From NCBI GenBank assembly GCA_947650365.1, contig OX393557.1:30621783-30685782 (forward strand): DNA of 64,000 bases, written 5' to 3'. The stretch is from Chamaelirium japonicum. Its lineage: Eukaryota > Streptophyta > Magnoliopsida > Liliales > Melanthiaceae. The notes below the pieces were generated by a model that was not told the DNA's origin, did not search any database, and worked only from the letters and a program-made list of their open reading frames with translations. Both the position numbers and the translations under genes were made by a program. Of the stretch, positions 1 to 14,400 are shown piece after piece; the stretch's first letter is position 1, and every line of letters starts with the position of its first letter.

Positions 1-580
1 ACTATGAATGAATTAGAATGGATCGTGCGAATGAATTAGAATGGATCGTACGAATGAATTAGAATAGATCGTACGAATGATTTAGAATGGATCGTACGAA
101 GGAATTAGAATGGATCGTACGAATGAATTAGAATAGATATATTCGTGCAAATGAATTAGAATGGATCGTGCGAATGAATTAGAATGGATCGTACGAATGA
201 ATTAGAATGGATCGTACGAATGAATTAGAATGGATCATACGAATGAATTAGAATGGATCGTACGAATGAATTAGAATGGATACATTCGTGCGAATGAATT
301 AGAATGGATCGGACGAATGAATTAGAATGGATCGTACGAATGAATTAGAATGGATCAAATGAATGAATTAGAATGGTTACATTCATGCGAATGAATTAGA
401 ATGGATCGTACGAATGAATTAGAATGGATCGTATGAATGAATTAGAATGGATCGTACGAATGAACTAGATTGGATCAAATGAATGAATTAGAATGGTTAC
501 ATTCATGAGAATGAATTAGAATGGATCATACGAATGGATTAGAATTGATCGTACGAATGGATTAGAATGGATACATTCGA
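1..580 (+). repeat. 23-bp satellite, plus block
   Basis: Tandem 23-bp monomers reading GAATGAATTAGAATGG then ATCGTAC on the given strand. About one unit in six is a 28-bp variant in which ATCGTAC is replaced by AT-ACATT-CGTGC. Variants with GGTTACATTCATGC and with GATCAAATGAATG occur near 370 and 490. The block ends in ATACATTCGAGC, immediately followed by the inverted phase. Confidence 0.97.
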
Positions 581-1700
581 GCGTACGATCCATTCTAATT
601 CATTCGTCCGATCCATTCTAATTCATTCGCACGAATGTATCCATTCTAATTCATTCGTACGATCCATTCTAATTCATTCGTACGATCCATTCTAATTCAT
701 TCGTAAGATCCATTCTAATTCATTCGTACGATCCATTCTAATTCATTCGTACGATCTATTCTAATTCATTCGCACGAATGTATCCATTCTAGTTCATTCG
801 TACGATCCATTCTAATTCATTCGTACGATCCATTCTAATTCATTCGCACGATCTATTCTAATTCATTCATACGATCCATTCTAATTCATTCATACGATCC
901 ATTCTAATTCATTCGTACGATCCATTCTAATTCATTCGCACAAATTTATCCATTCTAATTCATTCGTACGATCCATTCTAATTCATTCGCACGATCCATT
1001 CTAATTCATTTGTACAATCCATTCTAATTCTTTCCCACGATCCATTCTAATTCATTCGTACGATCCATTCTAATTCATTCGCATGATCCATTCTAATTCA
1101 TTCGTACGATCCATTCTAATTCATTCATACGATCCATTCTAATTCATTCGTACGATCCATTCTAATTCATTCATACGATCCATTCTAATTCATTCGCATG
1201 ATCCATTCTAATTCATTCGTACGGTCCATTCTAATTCATTCGTACGATCCATTCTAATTCATTCGTATGATCCATTCTAATTAATTCGTACGATCCATTC
1301 TAATTCATTCGCACGAATGTATCCATTCTAATTCATTCGTACAATCCATTCTATTTCATTCGTACGATCCATTCTTACTCATTCGTATGATCCATTCTAA
1401 TACATTCGTACGATTCATGCTAATTCATTCGCACGATCCATTCTAATTCATTCGTACAATCCATTCTTATTCATTCATACGATCCATTCTAATTCATTCG
1501 CACAATCCATTCTAATCCATTCTAATCCATTCTAATTCATTTGTAAGATCCATTCTAATTCATTTGTACGATCCATTCTAATTCATTCATACAATCCATT
1601 CTAATTCTTTCACATGATCCATTCTAATTCATTCGTACGATCCATTCTAAATCATTCGTGCAATCCATTCTATTTCATTCGTACGATCAATTCAAATTCA
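581..1700 (-). repeat. 23-bp satellite, minus block
   Basis: Same monomer in inverted polarity, seen on the given strand as GTACGATCC then ATTCTAATTCATTC. Slightly more degenerate than later blocks, with direct CCATTCTAAT duplications near 1,510-1,540. It returns to plus polarity around 1,700 without a long palindrome. Confidence 0.97.
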
Positions 1701-2392
1701 TTAGAATGGATCGTACGAATGAATTAGAATGGATCATATTAATGAATTAGAATGGATCGTACGAATGAAATAGAATGGATCGTACGAACGAATTAGAATG
1801 GATCGTACGAAGGAATTAGAATGGATCGTACGAATGAATTAGAATGGATATATTCGTGCAAATGAATTAGAATGGATCGTATGAATGAATTAGAATGGAT
1901 CGTACGAATGAATTAGAATGGATATATTCGTGCAAATGAATTAGAATGGATCGTATGAATGTATTAGATTAGATCGTATGAGTAAATTCGAATGGATCGT
2001 ACGAATGAATTAGAATGGATCGTACGAATGAATTAGAATGGATCGTGTGAAAGAATTAGAATGGATTGTATTAATGAATTAGAATAGATCGTATGAATGA
2101 ATTAGAATGGATCGTACGAATGAATTAAAATGGATCGTACGAATGAATTGGAATGGATACATTTATGCGAATGAATCTAAATGGATTGTATAAATGAATT
2201 ACAATGGATCGTACGAATGAATTAGAATGGATCGTACGAATGAATTAGAATAGCTCGTACGAATGAATTAGAATGAATCGTATGAATGAATTAGAATGGT
2301 TACATTCGTGCGAATGAATTAGAATAGATCGTACGAATTAATTAGAATGGATCGTACGAATAAATTAGAATTGAATCGTATGAATGAATTAG
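1701..2392 (+). repeat. 23-bp satellite, plus block
   Basis: Plus-polarity monomers with mixed 23- and 28-bp units. It ends where a very short inverted patch begins. Confidence 0.96.
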
Positions 2393-2426
2393 ATCCATTC
2401 TAATTCATTCGTACGATCCATTCTAA
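2393..2426 (-). repeat. Micro-inversion of about 1.5 monomers
   Basis: A single minus-polarity stretch of about 34 bp lies between plus blocks: AGATCCATTCTAATTC, then GTACGATCCATTCTAATAG. It is among the smallest polarity reversals seen in the array. Confidence 0.9.
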
Positions 2427-4506
2427 TAGAATGGATCGTGTGAAAGAATTAGAATGGATCGTACGAATGAATTCGAATGGATCGTGCGAATAAATTAGAA
2501 TGGATCGTATGAATGAATTAGAATAGATTTTGTGAATGAATTAGAACTGATCGTACGAATGAATTAGAATGGATCGTACGAATGAATTAGAATGGATACA
2601 TTTGTGCGAATGAATTAGAATGGATCGTACGAATGAAGTAGAATGGATCGTATGAATGAATTAGACTGGATACATTCGTGCGAATGAATTAGAATGGATC
2701 GTGCGAATCCATTTGACTGGATCGTGCGAATGAATAAGAATGGATCATACGAATGAATTAGAATGGATCGCACGAATTAATTAGAATGGATACATTCGTG
2801 CGAATGAATTAGAATGGATTGTATGAATGAATTAGAATGGATCGTACGAATGAATTAGAATGGATCATACGAATTAATTAGAATGGATCATACGAATGAA
2901 TTAGAATGGATCGTACGAATAAATTAGAATGGATCGTACGAATGAACTAGAATGGATCGTACGAATGAAATAGAATAGATTGTACGAATGAATTAGAATG
3001 GATTCGTACGAATGAATTAGAATGGATACATTCGTGCGAATGAATTAGAATGGATACATTCGTGCGAAAGAATTAGAATAGATCGTATGAATGAATTAGA
3101 ATGGATCCTATGAATGAATTAGAATGGATCGTGCGAATGAATTAGAATGGATCGTACGAATGAATTAGAATGGATCGTGCTAATGAATTAGAATTGATCG
3201 AACGAATGAATTAGCATGGATCGGGCTAATGAATTAGAATGGATCGTACGAATGAATTAGAATGGATCAAATGAATAAATTAGAATGGTTACATTCATGC
3301 GAATGAATTAGAATGGATCATACGAATGGATTAGAATGGATCGTACGAATGGATTAGAATGGATACATTCGAGCGAATGAATTAGAATGGATCGTACGGA
3401 ATGAAATAGAATGGATTGTATGAATGAATTAGAATGGATCGTGCGAAAGAATTACAATGGATCGTACGAATGAATTAGAATGGATCTTACGAATGAATTA
3501 GAATCGATCGTACGAATGAGTAAGAATGGATCGTACGAATGAAATAGAATGGATTGTACGAATGAATTAGAATGGATTCGTACGAATGAATTAGAATGGA
3601 TACATTCGTGCGAATGAATTAGAATGGATCATACGAATGAGTAAGAATGGATCGTACGAATGAAATAGAATAGATTGTACGAATGAATTAGAATGGATCC
3701 TACGAATGAATTAGAATGGATCGTGTGAAAGAATTAGAATGGATTGTATGAATGAATTAGAATGGATCGTACGAACGAATTAGAATGGATCGTACGAATG
3801 AATTAGCATAGATACATTCGTGCGAATGAATTAGAATTGATCGTACGAATGAATTAGAATGCATCGTGCGAATGAATTAGAATGGATCGTACGAATGAAT
3901 TAGAATGGATCGTACGAATGAATTAGAATGGATCGTACGAATAAATTAGAATGGATACATTCGTCCGAATGAATTAGAATGGATCATACGAATGAGTAAG
4001 AATGGATCGTACGAATGAAATAGAATGGATCGTACGAATGAACTAGAATGGATACATTCGTGCGAATGAATTAGAATGGATCGGACGAATGAATTAGAAT
4101 GGATCGTACGAATGAATTAGAATGGATCGTACGAATGAATTAGAATGGTTCGTATGAATGAATTAGAATGGATACATTCGTGCGAATGAATTTGAATTGA
4201 TCGTACGTATGAATTAGAATGGATCGTGCGAGTGAATTAGAATGGATCGTACGAATGAATTAGAATGGATCGTACGAATGAACTAGAATGGATACATTCG
4301 TGCGAATGAATTAAAATGGATCGTACGAATGAATTAGAATGGATCGTACGAATGAATTAGAATGGATCTTACGAATGAATTAGAATGGATCGTACGAATG
4401 AATTAGAATGGATAGTACGAATGAATTAGAATGGATACATTCGTGCGAATGAATTAGAATGGATCGTACGAATGAATTAGAATGGATCAAATGAATGAAT
4501 TAGAAT

Positions 4507-4696
4507 GGTTACATTCATGCAAATGAATTAGAATGGATCGTACGAATGTATTAAAATGGATCGTACGAATAGATTAGAATGGATACATTCGAGCGAATGA
4601 ATTAGAATGGATCGTACGAATGAATTAGAATGGATCGTACGAATGGATTAGAATGGATCCTACGAATGGATTAGAATGGATACCTTTGTGCATATG
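4507..4696 (+). repeat. Variant cassette of about 190 bp, copy 1
   Basis: A recognisable string of odd monomers starts with GGTTACATTCATGC, runs through GAATGGATTAGAATGG units and GATACATTCGAGC, and ends with GGATACCTTTGTGCATATG. The next copy, at 4,936-5,124, is about 430 bp downstream. Confidence 0.85.
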
Positions 4697-4935
4697 AATT
4701 AGAATGGATCGTACGAATGAATTAGAATGGATTGTATGAATGAATTAGAATGGATCGTACGAATGAATTAGAATGGATCGTGTGAAAGAATTAGAATGGA
4801 TTGTACTAATGAATTAGAATGGATCCTATGAATGAATTAGAATGGATCGTGCGAATGAATTAGAATGGATCGTACGAATGAATTAGAATGGATCAAATGA
4901 ATGAATTAGAATGGATCAAATGAATGAATTAGAAT

Positions 4936-5124
4936 GGTTACATTCATGCGAATGAATTAGAATGGATCGTACGAATGGATTAGAATAGATCGTACGAATG
5001 GATTAGAATGGATACATTCGAGCGAATGAATTAGAATGGATCGTACGAATGAATTAGAATGGATCGTACGAATGGATTAGAATGGATCCTACGAATGGAT
5101 TAGAATGGATACCTTTGTGCATTT
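4936..5124 (+). repeat. Variant cassette, copy 2
   Basis: Same order of variant units as the copy at 4,507, ending GATACCTTTGTGCATTTG. Confidence 0.85.
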
Positions 5125-5290
5125 GAATTAGAATGGATCGTACGAAAGAATTAGAATGGATCATATTAATGAATTAGAATGGATCGTACGAATGAATTAA
5201 AATGGATCGTGTGAAAGAATTAGAATGCATTGTATGAATGAATTAGAATGGATCGTATGAATGAATTAGAATGGATCGTGCGAATGAATT

Positions 5291-5314
5291 CGAATGGATC
5301 GCATGATCCATTCG
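5291..5314. repeat. 24-bp near-palindrome within plus array
   Basis: Arms CGAATGGATC and GATCCATTCG flank a GCAT centre. This is a monomer-scale polarity flip. Equivalent copies lie at 12,189-12,212, 18,093-18,116, 22,502-22,525 and 35,441-35,464; the last three are each exactly 797 bp from the start of their HOR A unit. Confidence 0.9.
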
Positions 5315-6077
5315 AATAGAATGGATCGTATGAATGAATTAGAATGGATCGGGCGAATGAATTAGAATGGATTATAGGAATGAATTAGAATGGATCGTAT
5401 GAATGAATTAGAATGGATCGTATGAATGAATTAGAATGGATCATGCGAATGAATCAGAATGGATCGTACGAATGAACTAGAATGGATCGTACGAATGAAT
5501 TAGAATGGATCATACGAATGAATTAGAATGGATCATACGAATGAGTAAGAATGGATCGTACGAATGAAATAGAATGGATTGTACGAATGAATTAGAATGG
5601 ATACATTCGTGCGAATGAATTAGAATGGATCGTACGAATGAATTAGAATGGATCGTACGAAAGATATAGAATGCATTGTACGAAAGAATTAGAATGGATA
5701 TATTCGTGTGAATGAATTAGAATGAATCGTACGAATGAATTAGACTGGATCGTAAGAATGAATTTGAATGGATACATTTGTGCGAATGAATCTAAATGGA
5801 TTGTATGAATGAATTACAATGGATCGTACGAATGAATTAGAATGGATCGTACGAATGAATTAGAATGGATCAAATGACTGAATTGGAATGGTTACATTCA
5901 TGCGAATGAATTAGAATGGATCGTACGAATGGATTAGAATGGATCGTATGAGTGAATTAGAATAGATACGAAGGAATTAGAATGGATCGTACGAAGGAAT
6001 TAGAATGGATCATACGAATGAAATAGAATGGATCATACGAAGGAATTAGAAAGGATCGTACGAAGGAATTAGAATGC

Positions 6078-6390
6078 ATTCGTATGATCCATTCTTACTC
6101 ATTCGTATGATCCATTCTAATTCATTCGTACGATCCATTCTAATTCATTCGCACGAATGTATCCATTCCATTCGTACGATCCATTCTAATTCATTCATAC
6201 AATCCATTCTAATTCTTTCACACGATCCATTCTATTTCGTTTGTACGATCCATTCTAATTCATTCGTACGATCCAATCTAATTCATTCGTACGATCCATT
6301 CTAATTCATTCTAATTCATTCGTACGATCCATTCTACGATCCATTCTAATTCATTCGTATATTCCATTCTAATTCATTAGCACGATCCAT
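6078..6390 (-). repeat. 23-bp satellite, minus block
   Basis: Short minus-polarity block, entered through GCATTCGTATGATCC and left through CACGATCCATGC. The open frame running through it is a by-product of the repeat and not a gene. Confidence 0.96.
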
Positions 6391-8522
6391 GCAAATGAAT
6401 TAGAATGGATCGTACGAATGAATTAGAATGGATCGTGTGAAAGAATTAGAATGGATTGTATGAATGAATTAGAATGGATCGTGTGAATGGATCGTACGAA
6501 TGGAATGGATACATTCGTGCGAATGAATTAGAATGGATCGTACGAATGAATTAGAATGGATCATACGAATGAGTAAGAATGGATCGTACGAATGAATTAG
6601 AATGGATTGTATGAATGAATTAGAATGGATCGTACGAATGAGTAAGAATGGATCGTACAAATGAATTAGAATGGATCATACGAATGAATTAGAATGGATC
6701 GTACGAATTAATTAGAATGGATCATACGAATGAAACAGAATGGATCGTAGGAAGGAATTAGAATGGATCATACGAAGGAATTAGAATGGATCGTAAAAAT
6801 GAATTAGAATGGATCGTACGAATGAATTAGAATGGATTAGAATGGATCGTACGAATGAATTAGAATGGATCTTACGAATGAATTAGAATGGATCGTACGA
6901 ATAAATTAGAATGGATCGTATGAATGGTTTAGAATGGATACATTCGTGCGAATGAATTAGAATGGATCAGACGAATGAATTAGAATGGATCGTACGAATG
7001 AATTAGAATGGATCAAATGAATGAATTAGAATGGTTATATTCATGCAAATGAATTAGAATGGATCGTACGAATGGATTAGAATGGATCGTACGAATGGAT
7101 TAGAATGGATACATTCGTGCGAATGAATTAGAATGGATCATACGAATGAGTAAGAATGGATTGTACGAATGAAATAGAATGGATTGTACGAATGAATTAG
7201 AATGGATCGTGCGAATGAATTTGAATGGATCGTACGAATGAATTAGAATGGATACGAATGAATTAGAATGGATCGTACGAATGAATTAGAACGGATATAT
7301 TCGTGCGAATGAATTAGAATGGATACATTCGTGCGAAAGAATTAGAATAGATCGTATGAATGAATTAGAATGGATCCTATGAATGAATTAGAATGGATCG
7401 TGTGAATGAATTAGAATGGATCGTACGAATGAATTAGAATGGATCGTACGAATGAATTAGAATGGATCGTACGAATGAATTAGAATGGATCGTACGAATG
7501 AATTAGAATGGATCATACGAATGAATTAGAATGGATCATACGAATGAGTAAGAATGGATCGTACGAATGAAATAGAATGGATTGTACGAATGAATTAGAA
7601 TGGATCGTATGAATGAATTAGAATGGATCGTGTGAAAGAATTAGAATGAATTGTATGAATGAATTAGAATGGATCATATGAATGAATTAGAATGGATCGT
7701 GCGAATGAATTAGAATGGATCGTATGAATGAATTAGAATGGATTGTACGAATGAATTAGAAAGGATCATACGAATGAATTAGAATGGAACATATGAATGA
7801 GTAAGAATGGATCGTACGAATGAAATAGAATGGATTGTACGAATGAATTAGAATGGATACATTCGTGCGAATGAATTAGAATGGATCGTACGAATGAAAT
7901 AGAATGGATCGTACGAATGAATTAGAATGGATCGTACGAATGAATTAGAATGCATCGTGCGAAAGAATTAGAATGGATATATTCGTGCGAATGAATTAGA
8001 ATGGATCGTACGAATAAATTAGACTGGATCGTACGAATGAATTTGAATGGATACATTTGTACGAATGAATCTAAATGGATTGTATGAATGAATTACAATG
8101 GATCGTACGAATGAATTAGAATGGATCGTACGAATGAATTACAATAGCTCATACGAATGAATTAGAATGAATCGTATGAATGAATTAGAATGGTTACATT
8201 CGTGCGAATGAATTAGAATAGATCGTACGAATGAATTAGAGTGGATCGTACGAATAAATTAGAATGGATCGTGGGAATGAATTGGAATGGATCGTACGAA
8301 TGAATTAGAATGGATCCACCGAATGAGTTAGAATGGATCATACGAATGAATTAGAATGGATTGTACGAATGAATTAGAATGGATTGTGCGAATGAATTAG
8401 AATGGATCGTATGAATGAATAAGAATGGATCGTACGAATGAATTAGAATGGATCGTGCGAATGAATAGCATGAATCGTACGAATGTATTAGAATGGATCA
8501 TACGAATGAATTAGAATGAATC
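6391..8522 (+). repeat. 23-bp satellite, plus block
   Basis: Plus-polarity monomers with interspersed 28-bp units. It flips at GAATCGTACGATCC, a switch that uses the CGTACG palindrome inside the monomer. Confidence 0.97.
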
Positions 8523-9066
8523 GTACGATCCATTCTAATTCATTCGTAGGATCCATTCTAATTCATTCGCACGAATATATCCATTCTAATTCATTCATAC
8601 GATCTATTCTAATTCATTCCTACAATCCATTCTAATTTTTTCACACGATCCATTCTAATTCATTCGTACGATACATTCTAATTCATTCGTGCGATCCATT
8701 GTAATTCATTCGTATGATCCATTCTAATTCATTCCTACGAGCTATTCTAATTCATTCACTCGAATATATCCATTCTAATTCATTCGTTCGATCCATTCCA
8801 ATTTATTTGCACGATCCATTCTAATTCTTTCGTATGATCCATTCTAATCCATTCGTACGATCCATTCTAATTCATTCATACGATCCATTCTAATTCATTC
8901 ATACAATCCATTCTAATTCATTCGCACGAATGTATCCATTCTAGTTCATTCGTACGATCCATTCTAATTCATTCGTACGATCCATTCTAATTCATTCGCA
9001 TGATCCATTCTAATTCATTCGTACGATCCATTCTAATTCATTCATACGATCCATTCTAATTCATTC
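8523..9066 (-). repeat. 23-bp satellite, minus block
   Basis: Minus-polarity monomers, ending at the blunt switch CATTCTAGAATGG. Confidence 0.96.
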
Positions 9067-9411
9067 TAGAATGGATACATTCGTGCGAATGAATTAGAAT
9101 GGATCGTACGAATGAATTAGAATGGATCGTATGAATGAATTAGAATCGATCTTACGAATGAATTAGAATGGATCGTACGAATGAATTAGAATGGATCGTA
9201 TGAATGAATTAGAATTGATCGTACGAATGAATTAGAATGGGTCAAATGAATGAATTAGAATGGATCGTACGAATGAATTAGAATGGATCGTACGAATGAA
9301 TTAGAATGGATCGTACGAATGAATTAGAATGGATCGTACGAATGAACTAGAATGGATACATTCTTGCGAATGAATTAGAATGGATCGTACGAATGAATTA
9401 GAATGGATCGT
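9067..9411 (+). repeat. 23-bp satellite, plus block
   Basis: About 345 bp of plus polarity, flipping at GGATCGTACGATTC, again within the CGTACG core. Confidence 0.96.
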
Positions 9412-10338
9412 ACGATTCATTCTAATTCATTCGTACGATCCATTCTAATACATTCGTACGATTCATGCTAATTCGTTCGCACGATCCATTCTAATTCATT
9501 CGTACGATCCATTCTTATTCATTCATACGATCCATTCTAATTCATTCGCACAATCCATTACAATTCATTCGTACAATCCATTCTAATTCATTCGTATGAT
9601 CCATTCTAACTCATTCGGTGGATCCATTCTAATTCGTTCATACGATCCATTCTAATTCATTCCCACGATCCATTCTAATTTATTCGTACGATCCATTCTA
9701 ATTCATTCGTACGATCTATTCTAATTCATTCACACGAATGTAACCATTCTAATTCATTCATACGATTCATTCTAATTCATTCGTATGAGCTATTCTAATT
9801 CATTCGTACGATCCATTCTAATTCATTCGTACGATTCATTGTAATTCATTCATACAATCCATTTAGATTCATTCGCACAAATGTATCCATTCAAATTCAT
9901 TCGTACGATCCAGTCTAATTCATTCGTACGATCCATTCTAATTCATTCGCACGAATATATCCATTCTAATTCTTTCGTACAATGCATTCTAATTCATTGG
10001 TACGATCCATTCTAATTCATTCATTTGATCCATTCTAATTCATTCGTACGATCCATTCTAATTCATTCGTCCGATCCATTCTAATTCATTCGCACAAATG
10101 TATCCATTCTAATTCATTCGTACGATCCATTCTAATTCGTTTGTACGATCCATTCTAATTCATTCGTAAGATTCATTCTAATTCATTCGTACGATCCATT
10201 CTAATTCATTCGTACGATCCATTCTAATTCATTCGCACGAATGTATCCATTCTAGTTCATTCGTACGTTCCATTCTAATTCATTCGTACAATCCATTCTA
10301 ATTCATTCCGTACGATCCATTCTAATTCATTCGTACGA
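9412..10338 (-). repeat. 23-bp satellite, minus block
   Basis: Minus polarity. It ends at CGTACGATCGTACGA near 10,332-10,346, the same palindromic core found at the HOR A switch points but with less perfect arms. Confidence 0.96.
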
Positions 10339-11486
10339 TCGTACGAACAAATTAGAATGAATTAGAATGGATCGTACGAATGAATTAGAATGGACCTTAC
10401 GAATCAATTAGAATGGATCGTACGAATGAATTAGAATGGATCGTACGAATGAATTAGAATTGATACATTCGTGCGAATGAATTAGAATGGATCGGACGAA
10501 TGAATTAGAATGGATCGTACGAATGAATTAGAATGGATCATATGAATTCATTAGAATGGTTACATTCATGCGAATGAATTAGAATGGATCGTACGAATGG
10601 ATTAGAATGGATCGTACGAATGGATTAGAATGGATACATTCGAGCGAATGAATTTGAATGGATCGTACGAATGAATTAGAAAGGATGGTACGAATGGATT
10701 AGAATGGATCCTACGAATGGATTAGAATGGATACCTTTGTGCATATGAATAAGAATGGATCGTATGAATGAATTAGAATGGACCGTAGAATGGATCGTAC
10801 GAATGAGTTAGAACGAATTAGAATGGATCGTACGAATGAATTAGAATAGATCATAGGAATGAATTAGAATGGATCGTGCAAATGAATTAGAATGGATACA
10901 TTTGTACGAATGAATTAGAATGGATCGTACGAATGAATTAGAATGGATCGTACGAATGAATTAGAATGGATCATACGAATGAGTAAGAATGGATCGTACG
11001 AATGAAATAGAATGGATTGTACGAATGAATTAGAATGGATCGTACGAATGAATTAGAATGGATCGTGTGAAAGAATTAGAATGGATTGTATGAATGAATT
11101 AGAATGGATCATAAGAATGAATTAGAATGGATCGTGCGAATGAATTCGAATGGATCGTACGAATGAATTAGAATGGATCGTACGAATGAATTAGAATGGA
11201 TACATTCGTGCGAATAAATTAGAATGGATACATTCGTGCGAAAGAATTAGAATAGATCGTATGAATTAATTAGAATGGGTCCTATGAATGAATTAGAATG
11301 GATCGTGCGAATGAATTAGGATGGATCGTACGAATGAATTAGAATGTATCGTGCTAACGAATTAGAATTGATCGAACGAATTAATTAGCATGGATCGTGC
11401 TAATGAATTAGAATGGAACGTACGAATGAATTAGAATGGATCGTGTAAAAGAATTAGAATGGATTGTATGAATGAATTAGAATGAA
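10339..11486 (+). repeat. 23-bp satellite, plus block leading into HOR A
   Basis: Plus polarity, holding one copy of the variant cassette (about 10,559-10,747). Its last 600 bp or so resemble the end of HOR A units, including the GTGCTAATGAATTAG variants just before the GAATTC switch, so it is probably the remains of a preceding HOR A unit. Confidence 0.93.
10559..10747 (+). repeat. Variant cassette, copy 3
   Basis: Same order of variant units, ending GATACCTTTGTGCATATG. Confidence 0.85.
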
Positions 11487-14400
11487 TTCGTACGATCCAT
11501 TCGAATTCATTCGCACGATCCATTCTAATTCATTCATACGATCCATTCTAATTCATTCATACAATCCATTCTAATTCTTTCACACGATCCATTCTAATTC
11601 ATTCGTAGGATCCATTCTAATTCATTCGTACAATCTATTCTATTTCATTCGTACGATCCAGTCTTACTCATTCGTATGATCCATTCTAATTCATTCGGAC
11701 GAATGTATCCATTCTAATTTATTCGTACGATCCATTCTAATTCATTCGTACGATCCATTCTAATTCATTCGTATGATCCATTCTTACTCATTCGTATGAT
11801 CCATTGTAATTCATTCGTACGATCCATTCTAATTCATTCGTACGATCCATTCTAATTCATTCGCACAATCTATTCTAATTCATTCGTACGATCCATTCTA
11901 ATTCATTCGTACGATCGTACGAATGAATTAGAATGGATCGTACGGAATGAATTAGAATGGATTGTATGAATGAATTAGAATGGATACATTCGTGCGAATG
12001 AATTAGAATGGATCATACGAATGAGTAAGAATGGATCGTACGAATGAAATAGAATGGATTGTACGAATGAATTAGAATGGGTCGTACGAATGAATTAGAA
12101 TGGATCACGTGAAAGAAATAGAATGCATTGTATGAATGAATTAGAATGGATCGTATGAATGAATTAGAATGGATCATGCGAATGAATTCGAATGGATCGC
12201 ATGATCCATTCGAATAGAATGGATCGTATGAATTAATTAGAATGGATCGGGCGAATGAATTAGAATGGATCGTATGAATGAATTAGAATGGATCGTATGA
12301 ATGAATTAGAATGGATCGTGCGAATGAATTAGAATGGATCGTACGAATGAATTAGAATGGATCGTACTAATGAATTAGAATGGATCATACAAATGAATTA
12401 GAATGGATCATACGAATGAGTAAGAATGGATCGTACGAATGAAATAGAATGGATTGTACGAATGAATTAGAATGGATACATTCGTGCGAATGAATTAGAA
12501 TGGATCGTACGAATGAACTAGAATGGTTCGTACGAATGAATTAGAATGGATCATACGAATGAATTAGAATGGATCTTACGAATGAATTAGAATGGATCGT
12601 ACGAATGAATTAGAATGGATCGTACGAATGAATTAGAATGGATACATTCGTGCGAATGAATTAGAATGGATCGGACGAATGAATTAGAATGGATCGTACG
12701 AATGAATTAGAATGGATCGTACGAATGAATTAGAATGGATCGTACGAATAAATTAGAATGGATACATTCGTCCGAATGAATTAGAATGGATCATACGAAT
12801 GAGTAAAAATGGATCGTACGAATGAAATAGAATAGATTGTACGAATGAATTAGAATGGATTATTATGAATGAATTAGAATGGATACATTCGTGCGAATGA
12901 ATTAAAATGGATCGTACCAATGAGTAAGAATGGATCGTACGAATGAAATAGAATGGATTGTGCGAATGAATTAGAATGGATTGTACGAATGAATTAGAAT
13001 GGATCGTACGAATGAATTAGAATGGATCCTATGAATGAATTAGAATGGATCGTGCGAATGAATTAGAATGGATCGTACGAATGAATTAGAATGGATCGTG
13101 CTAATGAATTAGAATTGATCGAACGAATGAATTAGAATGGATACATTCGTGCGAATGAATTAGAATGGATCGGACGAATGAATTAGAATGGATCGTACGA
13201 ATGAGTAAGAAAGGATCGTACGAATGAAATAGAATAGATCGTACGAATGAATTAGAATGGATCGTACAGAGGAATTAGAATGGATCGTATGAATGAATTA
13301 AAATGGATATATTCGTGCAAATGAATTAGAATGGATCGTATGAATGTATTAGAATGGATCGTATGAGTGAATTAGAATGGATCGTACGAATGAATTAGAA
13401 TGGATCATATGAATGAATTAGAATGGATACATTCGTGTGAATGAATTAGAATGAATCGTATGAATGAATTAGAATAGATTTTGTGAATGAATTAGAACTG
13501 ATCGTACGAATGAATTACATTGGATACATTCGTGCGAATGAATTAGAATGTATTGTATGAATGAATTAGAATGGATCCAATGAATGAATTAGAATGGATC
13601 GTGCGAATGAATTAGAATGGATCGTACGAATGAATTAGAATGGATCGTGCTAATTAATTAGAATTGATCGGACGAATGAATTAGCATGGATCGTGCTAAT
13701 GAATTAGAATGGAACGTACGAATGAATTAGAATGGATCATGTGAAAGAATTAGAATGGATTGTATGAATGAATTAGAATGAATTCGTACGATCCATTCGA
13801 ATTCATTCGCATGATCCATTCTAATTGATTCATACGATCCATTCTAATTCATTCATACAATCCATTCTAATTCTTTCACACGATCCATTCTAATTCTTTC
13901 GTAGGATCCATTCTAATTCATTCGTACAATCTATTCTATTTCATTCGTACGATCCATTCTTACTCATTCGTATGATCCATTCTAATTCATTCGGACGAAT
14001 GTATCCATTCTAATTTATTCGTACGATCCATTCTAATTCATTCGTACGATCCATTCTAATTCATTCGTACGATCCATTCTAATTCATTCGTCCGATCCAT
14101 TCTAATTCATTCGCACGAATGTATCCATTCTAATTCATTCATACGATCCATTCTAATTCATTCGTACGATCCATTCTAATTCATTCGTAAGATCCATTCT
14201 AATTCATTCATACGATCCATTCTAATTCATTCGTACGATCCATTCTAATTCATTCGCACGAACGTATCCATTCTAGTTCATTCGTACGATCCATTCTAAT
14301 TCATTCATACAATCCATTCTAATTCATTCGCACGAATGTATCCATTCTAATTCATTCGTACGATCAGTTCTAATTCATTCACAAAATCTATTCTAATTCA

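Larger units (their letters stand above)
2427..6077 (+). repeat. 23-bp satellite, long plus block
   Basis: About 3.65 kb of plus-polarity monomers, the longest uninterrupted polarity block of the window. It contains two tandem copies of the roughly 190-bp variant cassette (about 4,507-4,696 and 4,936-5,124) and a 24-bp near-palindrome at 5,291-5,314. Many units carry GAGTAAGAATGG or GAAATAGAATGG variants. Confidence 0.97.

Noticed and set aside
6074-6660. Open frames rich in HSNSFVRSILIHS on both strands
   Set aside because: They are the translation of minus-polarity monomers. Because 23 is not a multiple of 3, every frame cycles through the same peptide, and few stops occur. No start context, codon bias or unique sequence.
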